Shown: positions 25,513 through 34,134, counted from the stretch's first letter. The stretch is DNA of 61,844 nucleotides from an uncultured Verrucomicrobia subdivision 3 bacterium (GCA_903850425.1 CAINLR010000188.1:1-61844), one strand, 5' to 3'. Notes: generated by a model not told the origin, from the sequence alone. Program-made: numbers and translations.

Positions 25513-28206
25513 TCAAACAATTTGTGGTTGCACCATTTCTGTATCCACGCCCAAGTCCTTGATCGCCTGCGCGACAACTTTGCGTTCGATGAGATTTTTT
25601 TCCGCCAGCGCGTAGAGCGTGCCGATGACGGTGCTCTCCACATCCACGCCGAAGAAGCGGCGCAATCGCGACCGCGTGTCGCTACGACCAAAGCCGTCGG
25701 TGCCAAGCGTGAACAAGCCGCCGGGAACCCACGGTGCGATCTGGTCGGGCACGGTGCGGATGTTGTCAGACACGGCCACGAAAGCGCCGGTTTCTTTAGC
25801 GAGCAAACTTTCGACGTAGGATCTTTTCGCGGGTTGCGTGGGGTGCAGCATGTTCCAACGCTGGCAACGGATGGCGTCGGTGCGGAGCAATTTGTAGCTC
25901 GTGGCGCTCCAGATGTCGGCGCTCACACCGTATTTATCGGCGAGAATTTCCTGGGCCTTCAACGCCGATTGCATGATCGAGCCGCTGCCGAAAATGTGGG
26001 CCTTGATTTTTTTGCCGTCCACGCCGGGCTTGAATTTATACAGCCCTTTCAAAATGCCATCTTCGCAGCCGACCGGCATCGCGGGCATCGCATGCTGTTC
26101 GTTATAGACGGCTAGGTAATAAAAAATGTCTTCGTTCTCAACATACATCCGGCGGAGGCCGTCGGTGATGATGACAGCGAGTTCGTAGCTGAACGCGGGA
26201 TCGTAAGACAGACACGTCGGAATCGTGCTCACATGGAGCAGGCTATGGGCGTCCTGATGCTGCAGACCTTCGCCGTTGAGGGAGGTGCGCCCGGACGTGG
26301 CCCCGAGCAAAAAGCCCTTCGCGCGGATGTCGCCGGCGAGCCAGAACAAATCGCCGACGCGCTGCGGACCGAACATCGAATAGTAAATATAGAATGGCAC
26401 CATTGGCACGCCGTGCGTGGCGTAGCTGGTGCCAGCCGCAATGAATGACGCCATCGCGCCGGTTTCGCTGATGCCTTCTTCGAGGATTTGGCCGTCCTTG
26501 GCTTCGTGATAATACGAAAGGGTTTTGCTGTCCACCGGTTCGTAAAGCTGCCCCTTGGACGAATAAATTCCGATCTCGCGGAACAACGTATCCAAGCCGA
26601 ACGTGCGCGCTTCATCGGGAATGATCGGCACGAGATGCCGGTTCAACCCTTTGTGCTGCAGCATCAGGCTCAATAAACGTCCGAAGGCCATGGTCGTCGA
26701 GACTTCGCGCGGCGTGCCGTTGACCAGTTCCTTGAAATGATCCAGCTTCGGCACATCCAGCTGGGCCGGTTTGACGATGCGCGCCGGGATAAACCCGCCG
26801 AGCTTTTTGCGCTGGCCCATGAGGTATTTCATCTCCGGGCTGTCGGCGGGCGGACGATAAAATGGCATGTCGGCAATGACATCGTCACTGATGGGAATGT
26901 CAAAACGCTTGCGGAACTCGCGGAGCTCCTTCTCGTTCATTTTTTTCTGCTGATGCGAAATGTTTTTCCCCTCGCCCGCTTCGCCGAGGCCGTAGCCCTT
27001 GACTGTCTTGGCGAGCACCACCGTCGGCTGGCCTTTGTGGTCCATCGCGGATTTGTAAGCCGCATACATTTTGCGCACGTCGTGACCGCCGCGCAGCAAC
27101 TTGGAAATCTGTTCGTCGCTCAGATGATTGACGAGTTCGAGCAACGGCGGATATTTGCCGAAGAAATGTTTGCGCGTGTAGCTCCCGGGCTCGACGATGT
27201 ATTTTTGGTAGTCGCCATCCACGCATTCTTCCATGCGCTTGAGCAGCAGCCCGGTTTTGTCGCGCTTGATGATCTCGTCCCATTCCGTGCCCCAAATCAC
27301 TTTGATGACATTCCAGCCCGCGCCGTGAAACAGGCCTTCGAGTTCCTGGATAATTTTTCCATTGCCGCGCACCGGTCCGTCGAGCCGTTGCAGATTGCAA
27401 TTCACCACCCAGATGATGTTGTTTAGATTCTCTCGCGCCGCGAGCGTGATCGCACCGAGCGATTCGGGCTCATCTGATTCGCCGTCGCCGAGGAAGGCCC
27501 AAACCTTAGGCTCTTCCTTCCATTTCACGAGGCCGCGCGCTTGCAGATAGCGGTTAAACCGCGCTTGATACAGCGACATGATCGGGCCGAGACCCATCGA
27601 GACGGTGGGGAACTGCCAGAATTCCGGCATCAAATACGGATGTGGATATGACGACAACCCGCCGCCCTCAGCAAGTTCCTGCCGGAAATTTTGCAACTGC
27701 TTTTCATCCAAACGGCCTTCGAGAAAAGCGCGCGCATACATGCCGGGCGCGGCGTGGCCTTGAAAATAAACAATGTCGCCGGGAAAATCATCGGTCGCGC
27801 CACGGAAGAAATGATTCTGCGCCACTTCGTAAAGCGTCGCTGACGACGCAAAGGACGCGATGTGTCCGCCGACGTTGGTTGTCGAGTTGGCTTTCACCAC
27901 CATCGCCATCGCGTTCCAGCGAATGATGCTTTTGATGCGGCGCTCGATCTCACGGTCACCTGGGAAAGCAGCCTCTTGATCGGGAGGAATCGTGTTGACG
28001 TAGTGGGTGGTCGATCCGGCCGAGGGCGGCGGGGTGGCGCGCAGTTGCTCGGCGAGCCGTTCCAGCAGTTGCGCCGTGCGCTCCGGTCCCTGGCTTTGCA
28101 TGGACAGTTCAAAAACCGACTGCAGAGACTGCGACCATTGGTCGCCGCTGCTGGTGGAGGCGGACGCGCCGCGCGAACCGGATATTTCTTTTTTTGATGA
28201 TTTCAC
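25513..28206 (-). CDS. aceE: Pyruvate dehydrogenase E1 component, homodimeric type
   Basis: This thiamine diphosphate enzyme decarboxylates pyruvate and reductively acetylates the lipoyl group of E2. GTG at 28206 gives 897 residues, close to the roughly 887 of the family. An ATG at 28326 would add 40 residues and sits against the repeat at 28331. Landmarks are YINTIP-like HYVNTIPPD, ERRIKSIIRWNAMAMV, the TPP motif GDGESDEPES through NNIIWVVNCN (about 239-270) and the C-terminal TDGFGRSDTR. The neighbour across the promoter region is a lipoate ligase homologue, which fits lipoylation of the complex. E2 and E3 genes are not in the window. Confidence 0.95.
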   Translation of the reverse strand: MKSSKKEISGSRGASASTSSGDQWSQSLQSVFELSMQSQGPERTAQLLERLAEQLRATPPPSAGSTTHYVNTIPPDQEAAFPGDREIERRIKSIIRWNAMAMVVKANSTTNVGGHIASFASSATLYEVAQNHFFRGATDDFPGDIVYFQGHAAPGMYARAFLEGRLDEKQLQNFRQELAEGGGLSSYPHPYLMPEFWQFPTVSMGLGPIMSLYQARFNRYLQARGLVKWKEEPKVWAFLGDGESDEPESLGAITLAARENLNNIIWVVNCNLQRLDGPVRGNGKIIQELEGLFHGAGWNVIKVIWGTEWDEIIKRDKTGLLLKRMEECVDGDYQKYIVEPGSYTRKHFFGKYPPLLELVNHLSDEQISKLLRGGHDVRKMYAAYKSAMDHKGQPTVVLAKTVKGYGLGEAGEGKNISHQQKKMNEKELREFRKRFDIPISDDVIADMPFYRPPADSPEMKYLMGQRKKLGGFIPARIVKPAQLDVPKLDHFKELVNGTPREVSTTMAFGRLLSLMLQHKGLNRHLVPIIPDEARTFGLDTLFREIGIYSSKGQLYEPVDSKTLSYYHEAKDGQILEEGISETGAMASFIAAGTSYATHGVPMVPFYIYYSMFGPQRVGDLFWLAGDIRAKGFLLGATSGRTSLNGEGLQHQDAHSLLHVSTIPTCLSYDPAFSYELAVIITDGLRRMYVENEDIFYYLAVYNEQHAMPAMPVGCEDGILKGLYKFKPGVDGKKIKAHIFGSGSIMQSALKAQEILADKYGVSADIWSATSYKLLRTDAIRCQRWNMLHPTQPAKRSYVESLLAKETGAFVAVSDNIRTVPDQIAPWVPGGLFTLGTDGFGRSDTRSRLRRFFGVDVESTVIGTLYALAEKNLIERKVVAQAIKDLGVDTEMVQPQIV

Positions 28207-28330
28207 TTGGCTAAACTTGGTATGCAAACGCAAAGACGATGCGTAAGGAATTAAACCGATTTTGTCCTCCCAACACCAGCCAAATTGCAGCCCGATGAAA
28301 CGGGTGAGCCTCTCATTTTCTGCCATCGCA

Positions 28331-28485
28331 TTAGCACCGGGCTTCAGCCCGGTGATGGGCGAAGCGCGGTGGTCGGAGCCGTTTCAACGGCTTGCACCGG
28401 GAGCCGCCTGGCCGCGCTGTGGGAAACGGTTGAAACCGTTGCATTGCTGCCCCGCCGCCAACCCCCGGCTGAAGCCGGGGGCTAA
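28331..28485. repeat. Multi-hairpin dispersed repeat, copy 2
   Basis: It lies between the divergent aceE and lplA-like genes. Outer arms at 28331-28354 and 28462-28485 are each palindromic (CCGGGCTTCAGCCCGG and CCCCGGCTGAAGCCGGGG). Two inner palindromes, GCCGTTTCAACGGC (28378-28391) and AACGGTTGAAACCGTT (28424-28439), give four potential hairpins. Layout and arm sequence match the element at 6119-6259. Confidence 0.8.
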
Positions 28486-28524
28486 TGAAAACCGAATGCC
28501 GTTGCCAAAAACTGAGCTGCTCTC

Positions 28525-29268
28525 ATGAACCGGCTCGACCTCGATTTCCCGGCCCCTGCGGAGAGCCTCGCGAGTGACGAGGTGTTGCTCGACGGGTGCG
28601 AGGCCGGCCATGGCGAAGAAACCCTGATGTTCTGGGAACCACGCGAAACCTTCGTCGTCGTCGGCTACGCGAACAGAGTGGCGACCGAAGTGAACGTCGC
28701 GGCGTGCGCGGCCAAAGGCATCCCGATTTTCCGCCGCTGCTCCGGCGGCGGGACCGTCGTGCAAATGCGCGGCGGACTGAACTACTCGCTGATTTTACGC
28801 ATCACACCGGATGGACCAATGCGAAACATCACGTCGGCGAACCAGTTCATCATGGAAAGGAATCGGGCGGCGATTGACACGCTTCGGGGCGAATTCAAAA
28901 TTCAAAATCCAAAATCCAAAATTTCAGTCAGAGGCCACACCGACCTGTGCCTCGGCGATTTGAAATTTTCCGGCAACGCCCAGCGCCGCTGCCGGCGGTT
29001 TCTGTTGTTTCACGGTTCGCTTTTGTTGAACTGCGACCTGGATTTGATCGCTGAATTGCTGCCGATGCCGTCGCTCGAACCCGATTATCGCGCGCATCGC
29101 CCGCACGGGGATTTTGTGACCAACCTGAATGTGCCAGCGGAGAAGGTGAAAGCCGCGCTGGCGCAAGCTTGGAACGTGGACGGGATTGCAGAACCACCGC
29201 CCGGGGAAGCCCTAAAAAAACTCGCGCGGGGGAAATATGCGACGCGCGAGTGGAACTTGAAGTTTTAG
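28525..29268 (+). CDS. Lipoate-protein ligase A family protein
   Basis: This is a 247-residue biotin/lipoate transferase-fold protein. Family features are the RRCSGGGTVVQMRGGLNYSL segment (about 72-91), the LKFSGNAQRR segment with the likely catalytic Lys, and a C-terminal small domain. It probably attaches lipoate or octanoate to E2 of 2-oxoacid dehydrogenases, consistent with aceE next door. An insert, FKIQNPKSKI (about residues 123-132), is encoded by an AT-rich direct repeat (28891-28925) that looks like a captured intergenic repeat. The usual His of the GGGxVxH-type motif is Gln here, so substrate or activity may differ. Confidence 0.83.
   Translation: MNRLDLDFPAPAESLASDEVLLDGCEAGHGEETLMFWEPRETFVVVGYANRVATEVNVAACAAKGIPIFRRCSGGGTVVQMRGGLNYSLILRITPDGPMRNITSANQFIMERNRAAIDTLRGEFKIQNPKSKISVRGHTDLCLGDLKFSGNAQRRCRRFLLFHGSLLLNCDLDLIAELLPMPSLEPDYRAHRPHGDFVTNLNVPAEKVKAALAQAWNVDGIAEPPPGEALKKLARGKYATREWNLKF
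28891..28925 (+). repeat. AT-rich short direct repeat inside the ligase gene
   Basis: Tandem variants of TTCAAAA and TCCAAAA units (AATTCAAAATTCAAAATCC and onward) run in frame through the ligase gene. The composition contrasts sharply with the surrounding GC-rich codons. Confidence 0.65.
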
Positions 29269-29308
29269 GCTCCTCGCCCCGTCGCCGTTGCATTGTGGAA
29301 AAGCGGCG

Positions 29309-29391
29309 GAGGGCCACCGCACTCCCTGGCGCTGGCGCGTTGGCCGAGCATTCCCGAACCGCGCGGAGCGTCGTGGAGTGCGCCAGCCCTC
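29309..29391. repeat. Inverted-repeat element upstream of a broken gene
   Basis: The arms GAGGGCCACCGCACTCC (29309-29325) and GGAGTGCGCCAGCCCTC (29375-29391) pair with three mismatches across a GC-rich centre containing GCGCGTTGGCCGAGCATTCC. It is non-coding and lies between the ligase stop and the 5'-truncated Ig-like gene remnant. The interval up to 29495 shows nothing else. Confidence 0.6.
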
Positions 29392-29495
29392 TGGGGCTTT
29401 AGGCGGAGAGGCGATGGCCGGACGGGGTTTGCGGACAATTGGGAGCCGCGTAAGCCGGCGAAGGCGCGAACCGTTCCGCAGACGGCAGGCGGCCG

Positions 29496-29876
29496 TTAGC
29501 ATATCAATGGCGATTTGACGGCCCCAACATACTTGGCGCGACCAATATTGCTTTCACCATTCCGGCGGTTTTTGCAACCAACACAGGAATTGATTCCGTC
29601 GTGACCAAGTCAGCGGGCAGTGTCACGAGTTCCAATGCGTTTTTGATGGTGATAGTTCCGCCGACGATGGCCTTGAAATTATTGGCGGGTTATCCGCTGC
29701 TGAAACTGAATGGCATGTTGAGCAACAATTTCACGGTGCCATACAGCCCGGATTTGATCGGCTCCAATTGGATTACGCTGCAAATCTTTTCCAATTTGCT
29801 GACGAGTCCGTCTCTGTTTCTTGATCCTGCTGGCAGCGGCCAACCGGCGCGGTTTTATCGGGTGTGGATGCAGTGA
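29496..29876 (+). pseudogene. 3' remnant of a secreted Ig-like protein
   Basis: The frame reads LAYQWRFDGPNILGATN, then AGSVTSSNAFLMVIVPP. This is the second half of an immunoglobulin-like domain as found in verrucomicrobial surface proteins. It continues into the C-terminal module (SPDLIGSNWITLQIF, ending ARFYRVWMQ). There is no signal peptide, no credible start and no N-terminal domain. The 5' part is replaced by the inverted-repeat region before 29495. Internal ATG/GTG codons would give about 91 residues, which I regard as not functional. Confidence 0.7.
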
Positions 29877-29888
29877 GTTAATTGTAAT

Positions 29889-30374
29889 TCATCCACAGCT
29901 TTCAAACCGCTGGCATTGGACATTTTTGCGGGTTTTCTCGGGATCGAAAATTTGTCCATTTATGGCGAGGTAAACTCCCGGCGGCAGGGTTTGCGCGGCG
30001 ATGACGGCGGTGCCGAGATTGAACGCCGCGTCGGTGATGCGCAGGCGCGCGGGTTGCATGGAACCGGTCAGCACAATGGTTTTGCCGGGAATACCCCGCA
30101 ACACCAGCGCGGTCTGGACCATGGTGTCGGTGCCGTGGGTGACGACGATGCGCGGGGCCGGATCAGCGGCAATGCGGTCGCGGATGAGCCGGCGATCGGC
30201 GTCGGTCAGGTCGAGGCTGTCCTTGCGCAGGATGGATTCGACCTCATGCTCGAAAGCGACGTGGGCGTCCTGCAACAGTTCAGTGACTTGGGGCGGGCCG
30301 ACTTGAAATTCGCTGTTCGCGTCGAAATAGACTTTGTCAATCGTGCCGCCGGTAGTGTAGAACTTGATCTTCAT
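29889..30374 (-). CDS. Asparaginase-domain protein, single-domain form
   Basis: This is a 161-residue protein equal to the N-terminal domain of type I/II L-asparaginases. The catalytic Thr lies in TTGGTIDKVYF (residues about 6-11) and the second motif is VVTHGTDTMVQTA (about 78-90). The C-terminal domain of full asparaginases (over 320 residues) is missing, but the short form has a proper end, so it looks like a genuine short family. The ATG at 30374 overlaps the stop of the fumarase-beta gene by one base (TGATG). Activity on asparagine is likely but not certain. Confidence 0.8.
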   Translation of the reverse strand: MKIKFYTTGGTIDKVYFDANSEFQVGPPQVTELLQDAHVAFEHEVESILRKDSLDLTDADRRLIRDRIAADPAPRIVVTHGTDTMVQTALVLRGIPGKTIVLTGSMQPARLRITDAAFNLGTAVIAAQTLPPGVYLAINGQIFDPEKTRKNVQCQRFESCG

Positions 30375-30949
30375 CACAGCCGCGCCGCGAGCGCCGCCTG
30401 GCTCGTCGCGAGAACTTCCTGGTGCAACGATTTGCCATGCGAATCCATCGTCACCACGGCGGGAAAATCCACCACGGCTAGTTCCCAAATAGCTTCGGGC
30501 GACCCAAACTTTTCCAGGAAATAGACGTTGGTCACTTTTTTGATGCACTCAGCCAGCACCTGGGCCGCGCCGCCGATGCCGTGAAAATAAACACAACCAT
30601 ATTCCTTGCAGGCTGCGAGCGTGCGATCGCCCATGCCGCCTTTGCCGATGACGCCGCGCAAACCGAAGTCGCGGATGACCTGCCATTGATAAGGTTCCTC
30701 GCGAATGGACGTGGTCGGGCCGGCCGCAGTGCATTTGTAAGTGCCGTCGTCCTGCTTCATCATCACCGGGCCGCAGTGATAAATAATGCCGTCCTTAAAA
30801 CTCACGCCCGGTGGCAATGTCCCGCCTTCGTGCAGATATTTGTGAACCGCATCGCGCCCGGTGAAGACGGTGCCGGTAATCAACACCTCGTCGCCGACTT
30901 TTAGCGCCCGGATTTTTTCTTCGGTGAAAGGAAAACTCAATTTAATCAT
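30374..30949 (-). CDS. Class I fumarase / tartrate dehydratase beta-subunit-like protein
   Basis: This 191-residue protein matches the C-terminal (beta) part of Fe-S hydro-lyases that interconvert fumarate and malate or dehydrate tartrate. Recognisable features are VGDEVLITGTVFTGRDAVHKYL (residues about 18-39), YHCGPVM, CTAAGPTTSIREEPY and VIGKGGM. The iron-sulfur cluster is carried by the alpha part, which is not found beside it or elsewhere in the window. It is coupled by a one-base overlap to the asparaginase-domain gene, suggesting asparagine, aspartate and fumarate metabolism. Confidence 0.87.
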   Translation of the reverse strand: MIKLSFPFTEEKIRALKVGDEVLITGTVFTGRDAVHKYLHEGGTLPPGVSFKDGIIYHCGPVMMKQDDGTYKCTAAGPTTSIREEPYQWQVIRDFGLRGVIGKGGMGDRTLAACKEYGCVYFHGIGGAAQVLAECIKKVTNVYFLEKFGSPEAIWELAVVDFPAVVTMDSHGKSLHQEVLATSQAALAARL

Positions 30950-31061
30950 GGCCCTTCCAAAATAATAATTTTTGCCGCAGATGCACCAAGATTCTTTCGT
31001 CCGCTTCCCCAGCTGAATTCCTCTGCTTGCGTGCCGGACAAAAAATCTTACAATTCACATA

Positions 31062-31217
31062 ATGAAATTTGCTCTAGCCATCGCGGTTTTTGTCGGGTTC
31101 GCCTTCTTCATCAGCTGGGGCATTCTCCTACTGCTGGCGGGACATCCGTGGCTGCTCATCTGCGCCGTGCTCCTGTTCCTCGGCACGTTCATCAAATTCG
31201 GCTGTCTGGCGAACTGA
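31062..31217 (+). CDS. Small two-helix membrane protein, 51 residues
   Basis: The frame is MKFALAIAVFVGFAFFISWG, then a second hydrophobic stretch (HPWLLICAVLLFLGTFIKFG) and CLAN. Two transmembrane helices separated by a short LAGHP turn are evident. It is convergent with the subtilase gene, whose stop is 4 bp away. No clear Shine-Dalgarno site is seen. No function is known to me. Coding potential is supported mainly by the clean double-helix pattern. Confidence 0.6.
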   Translation: MKFALAIAVFVGFAFFISWGILLLLAGHPWLLICAVLLFLGTFIKFGCLAN

Positions 31218-31221
31218 GGAT

Positions 31222-32607
31222 TTATTTCGCGGGCACGGGAAACTTCTGCAGCATCGCCGCCTGGATCTGCGCCCACGTGGGGCAATTCAACCCTTTCGTT
31301 CCTGCGGCCACGCCGGAGGCGTAAGCCGTGGCCGGCGAAGTGCCCTGAACGGCGAAGGTCTGTCCCCCGTAAGAAAAAACCGTCGTGCCGGGCAACGCCA
31401 TGTCCACCTGCGGCGAGAAATTCGCATACGCGGCAAGTTGCCCTGGATGACTTAACGCGGTGACGTCGTTGACTCCTGGGTAGGCCCCCGGATACGTCGG
31501 ATCGCTGACGGGTTGGTTGCCTGCCGCCGCAAAAATGACGATGCCCTTGGCCAGCGCCTGTTTGATGATGTCGTTCAAAATTGCGCTGTCGGTCGTGCCG
31601 CCAAGACTCATGTTCAGCACCGTCGCGCCACCATTCACGGCCGCCTGAATGCCGAGTGCAACATTCCAACTGGTGGTGGTTTCGCTCTGGTCATAAACCA
31701 CCACGGACAGAATTCTCACCGGACTATTTCCGTTCGAGGCTTGGGCAATTGCCTGGGCCATCGCATTGGCCATGGCCGTCCCGTGCGTGGGTGCGGACGC
31801 CGTGTTGGCCGGCAAATCGCCGACCACAGAAATGGCTTTCAACAAAATCGGATCAAGCTGGCTGCCGAGCGATTGCACCTGCGTATCAATCAACCCAACC
31901 ACTGGGCTGCACGGGTCGTTCTTGGTCGGGGTCTCCAGTGTGAGTGCGGGCGTGGCACTGGCCGGCGCATTGGCGATCATCTGGGGTGCGGGCGGCGCAT
32001 CGAAAATGTAATTGTAATCCACCGCGGCCACCTCGCTGTTGCCTTGTAGTTTGGCGAGCGCGGCATCGGTCGCGGCGGCGTCCGCAAATTCGAGCCGGTA
32101 AATGCCTGCCTTCTCGTCGCGGCCGGTGACTTTCGCGCCGAGCGATTTTGCCAGCGCGTCAATGTCCGCGCCCGGCTTGAGCTTCACGATCAATTCATTG
32201 GCGACATGTTTTTGCCGCTTCACCACGCGCTTGCCTGCCGCCACGGCCTGCGTGGCGTTCTTCATGGTGGTGGTGAAGACGTAAAGCTGCGTCGGCCCAT
32301 TGGTTTTCGGCACCAGTGCAAAATTCAAATCACCGAGCAATTTGTGCAGCGCTTCGCCCGCCGGCAGGCTGGAAAATTTGGTGGAGGCAACATGTGCCGC
32401 GCCTGGCTCCACAAAAATATGCCAGCCGGTTTGATGCGCGATGTCCTCCAATAAAGGCCAGAGCGCTTTGCCGCGCAGTTCCGCGCTCACGGAATCGGCG
32501 GCTAAATCGCTCGCGGTGAGCCAGACGAGGGAATTGGTCTCCGCCGCCCGCGCGCACAGCCCAGCCACCAGCGGGAGGCAAAATAATAATTGGCGCAACT
32601 TAATCAT
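31222..32607 (-). CDS. Secreted subtilase (S8) with N-terminal propeptide region
   Basis: This is a 461-residue exported serine peptidase. The signal peptide is at about 1-21 (ends ARAAE). A short alpha/beta N-terminal region (about 25-110) resembles the secretin/TonB short N-terminal type fold (LLEDIAHQTGWHIFVEPG). An inhibitor-like prodomain follows (about 130-200; VANELIVKLKPGADIDALAKSL). The catalytic Asp is in VVGLIDTQV (about 239), His in THGTAMANA (about 275) and Ser in QGTSPATAYASG (about 422). The triad is complete. The Asp motif lacks the usual Asp-Ser-Gly context (IDTQV), so the active site is somewhat unusual. Confidence 0.87.
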   Translation of the reverse strand: MIKLRQLLFCLPLVAGLCARAAETNSLVWLTASDLAADSVSAELRGKALWPLLEDIAHQTGWHIFVEPGAAHVASTKFSSLPAGEALHKLLGDLNFALVPKTNGPTQLYVFTTTMKNATQAVAAGKRVVKRQKHVANELIVKLKPGADIDALAKSLGAKVTGRDEKAGIYRLEFADAAATDAALAKLQGNSEVAAVDYNYIFDAPPAPQMIANAPASATPALTLETPTKNDPCSPVVGLIDTQVQSLGSQLDPILLKAISVVGDLPANTASAPTHGTAMANAMAQAIAQASNGNSPVRILSVVVYDQSETTTSWNVALGIQAAVNGGATVLNMSLGGTTDSAILNDIIKQALAKGIVIFAAAGNQPVSDPTYPGAYPGVNDVTALSHPGQLAAYANFSPQVDMALPGTTVFSYGGQTFAVQGTSPATAYASGVAAGTKGLNCPTWAQIQAAMLQKFPVPAK

Positions 32608-32645
32608 TGGTGAATTGGAGTGCTTGGTCGGTGGCAGCGTTCAGT

Positions 32646-33659
32646 TTATTTCTTCGCTGTGACCGCTTGCACCCAAGGTTGATTGTCCAGATACCAGCGG
32701 ATCGTCTCGCGGATGCCGTCTTCAAACTTGTGCGCCGGCGTCCAGCCAAGCTCGCGTTGAATCTTCGTCGCGTCAATCGCATAGCGCCGGTCGTGGCCGG
32801 GGCGGTCGGTGACGAAGGAGATGAGCTGGCGGGAATTGCCGCCGAGTTGCGGCGCGAATTCATCAATCGTATCGCAGATCAACTGCACGATGTGGAGGTT
32901 CGCCCATTCGTTGTGGCCGCCAATATTGTAAGTTTCGCCCAGCGTGCCGCGATTCACCACCGTCCACAACGCTTCGGCGTGATCGCGGACATAAAGCCAG
33001 TCGCGCACATTCATGCCGTCGCCATAGACGGGAACTTTTTTGCGCGCCAGCACGCTTTGGATGACGACGGGAATCAATTTTTCCGGAAACTGAAACGGGC
33101 CGTAGTTGTTGGAGCAATTCGTGATGACGGTCGGCAATCCGTAAGTGTGGTGATACGCGCGCACCAGAAAATCGGAGGACGCTTTGCTGGAGGAATACGG
33201 CGAGTTTGGCGCGTAAGGCGTGGTCTCGGTGAAAAGTCCCGTGGCACCGAGCGAGCCGTAAACTTCATCGGTCGAGACGTGGTGGAATTTCTTGCCGTCG
33301 AATTTTCCATTCCAAAATCCGCGACATGCTTCCAGCAGATTGAACGTGCCGAGAATGTTCGTCGTGATGAAATCGCCGGGCCCGGTGATGGAACGATCCA
33401 CATGCGATTCCGCCGCGAGGTGCATGACATGGCTGATGGCGTGTTTCTCGACCACTTGGAGCGTCGCCGCCTTGTCGCGCAAATCCACTTGCTCAAAACG
33501 GTATTTGGGATGCTGGGAAACGGTTTCCAAATTTTCCAAACGCCCGGCGTAAGTCAGACAATCCAAGTTGACGAGCTTGGTAACGCGCGCGTCGTCAATG
33601 ACATGGTGTATCAGGTTCGAGCCGATAAAGCCCGCGCCGCCGGTGATGAGTAGATTCAT
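32646..33659 (-). CDS. rfbB: dTDP-glucose 4,6-dehydratase
   Basis: This enzyme converts dTDP-glucose to dTDP-4-keto-6-deoxyglucose for deoxysugar synthesis. The 337-residue extended SDR has [11 protein letters not shown] at the N-terminus, [25 protein letters not shown]-type catalytic Thr-Asp-Glu ([10 protein letters not shown], about 120) and YSSSKAS (Tyr-x-x-x-Lys, about 156-160). All landmarks are present. It belongs with the rfbD-like and rfbA genes upstream on the same strand, from which it is separated by the inverted-repeat GxxExxY cassette. Confidence 0.95.
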   Translation of the reverse strand: MNLLITGGAGFIGSNLIHHVIDDARVTKLVNLDCLTYAGRLENLETVSQHPKYRFEQVDLRDKAATLQVVEKHAISHVMHLAAESHVDRSITGPGDFITTNILGTFNLLEACRGFWNGKFDGKKFHHVSTDEVYGSLGATGLFTETTPYAPNSPYSSSKASSDFLVRAYHHTYGLPTVITNCSNNYGPFQFPEKLIPVVIQSVLARKKVPVYGDGMNVRDWLYVRDHAEALWTVVNRGTLGETYNIGGHNEWANLHIVQLICDTIDEFAPQLGGNSRQLISFVTDRPGHDRRYAIDATKIQRELGWTPAHKFEDGIRETIRWYLDNQPWVQAVTAKK

Positions 33660-33671
33660 AAAATGAAAATT

Positions 33672-34132
33672 AACAACAAAGACGCGAAGACGCTAAGATT
33701 TGGTGAGATTCAACACGCGCTGAATGCCGTGCTTGATCAGAACCTCGTTGAAATTGATTAGCAATCCCAAAGACAGGCGGGTCAATTTGAGATAGGTGAT
33801 GACCTGTGCTTTGTGGATGGGCAGCACCTGTTCGACCGCCTTCAACTCGATTAACAGCTTCGCCTCCACGATGACATCGGCACGAAAACCGACTTCGATA
33901 CGGACGCCCTTGTAGTTGAGTGGAATGGGCAGTTCTTTCTGATACGCCACGCCACGCAAGCCAAGTTCATGAACAATGCAGACCTGATAGGCGCTTTCGA
34001 GCAAGCCCGGACCCAGTTCAGTATGCACCGCGAACGCAGCATCCACGGCCAAAGTCGCCAACCGCTCAACCTCCGGTGAAATGATGATCCGATTCATTTT
34101 GTCTTCCTTTGCGTCTTCGCGTCTTTGTTGTT
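33672..34132. mobile_element. Candidate GxxExxY cassette bounded by a perfect 22-bp inverted repeat
   Basis: The sequence starting AACAACAAAGACGCGAAGAC at 33672-33693 is repeated exactly inverted at 34111-34132. The pair encloses one GxxExxY gene and almost nothing else; the gene's stop codon touches the left repeat. The cassette sits between rfbB and rfbD, which are normally adjacent. Each repeat contains a short tandem (AAGACGC, G, AAGACGC). Mobility is an inference. Confidence 0.6.
33693..34097 (-). CDS. GxxExxY protein
   Basis: This 134-residue protein belongs to the GxxExxY family, named for the motif seen here as GLLESAY (about residues 28-34) in LGPGLLESAYQVCIVHELGL. It also has the PD-(D/E)XK-like elements VGFRADVIVEAKLLIELKAVE (Asp, Glu-x-Lys; about 73-93) and the tail YLKLTRLSLGLLINFNEVLIKHGI. 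The Asp plus ExK pattern suggests a nuclease-like fold, though the family's function is not established. It lies in the same direction as rfbD and rfbB and between perfect inverted repeats. Confidence 0.87.
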   Translation of the reverse strand: MNRIIISPEVERLATLAVDAAFAVHTELGPGLLESAYQVCIVHELGLRGVAYQKELPIPLNYKGVRIEVGFRADVIVEAKLLIELKAVEQVLPIHKAQVITYLKLTRLSLGLLINFNEVLIKHGIQRVLNLTKS

Positions 34133-34134
34133 CA

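Noticed and set aside
28207-28326. Longer aceE start at the ATG at 28326
   Set aside because: The extra 40 residues do not resemble E1 and would begin only 5 bases from a dispersed repeat; the GTG at 28206 gives the expected length.
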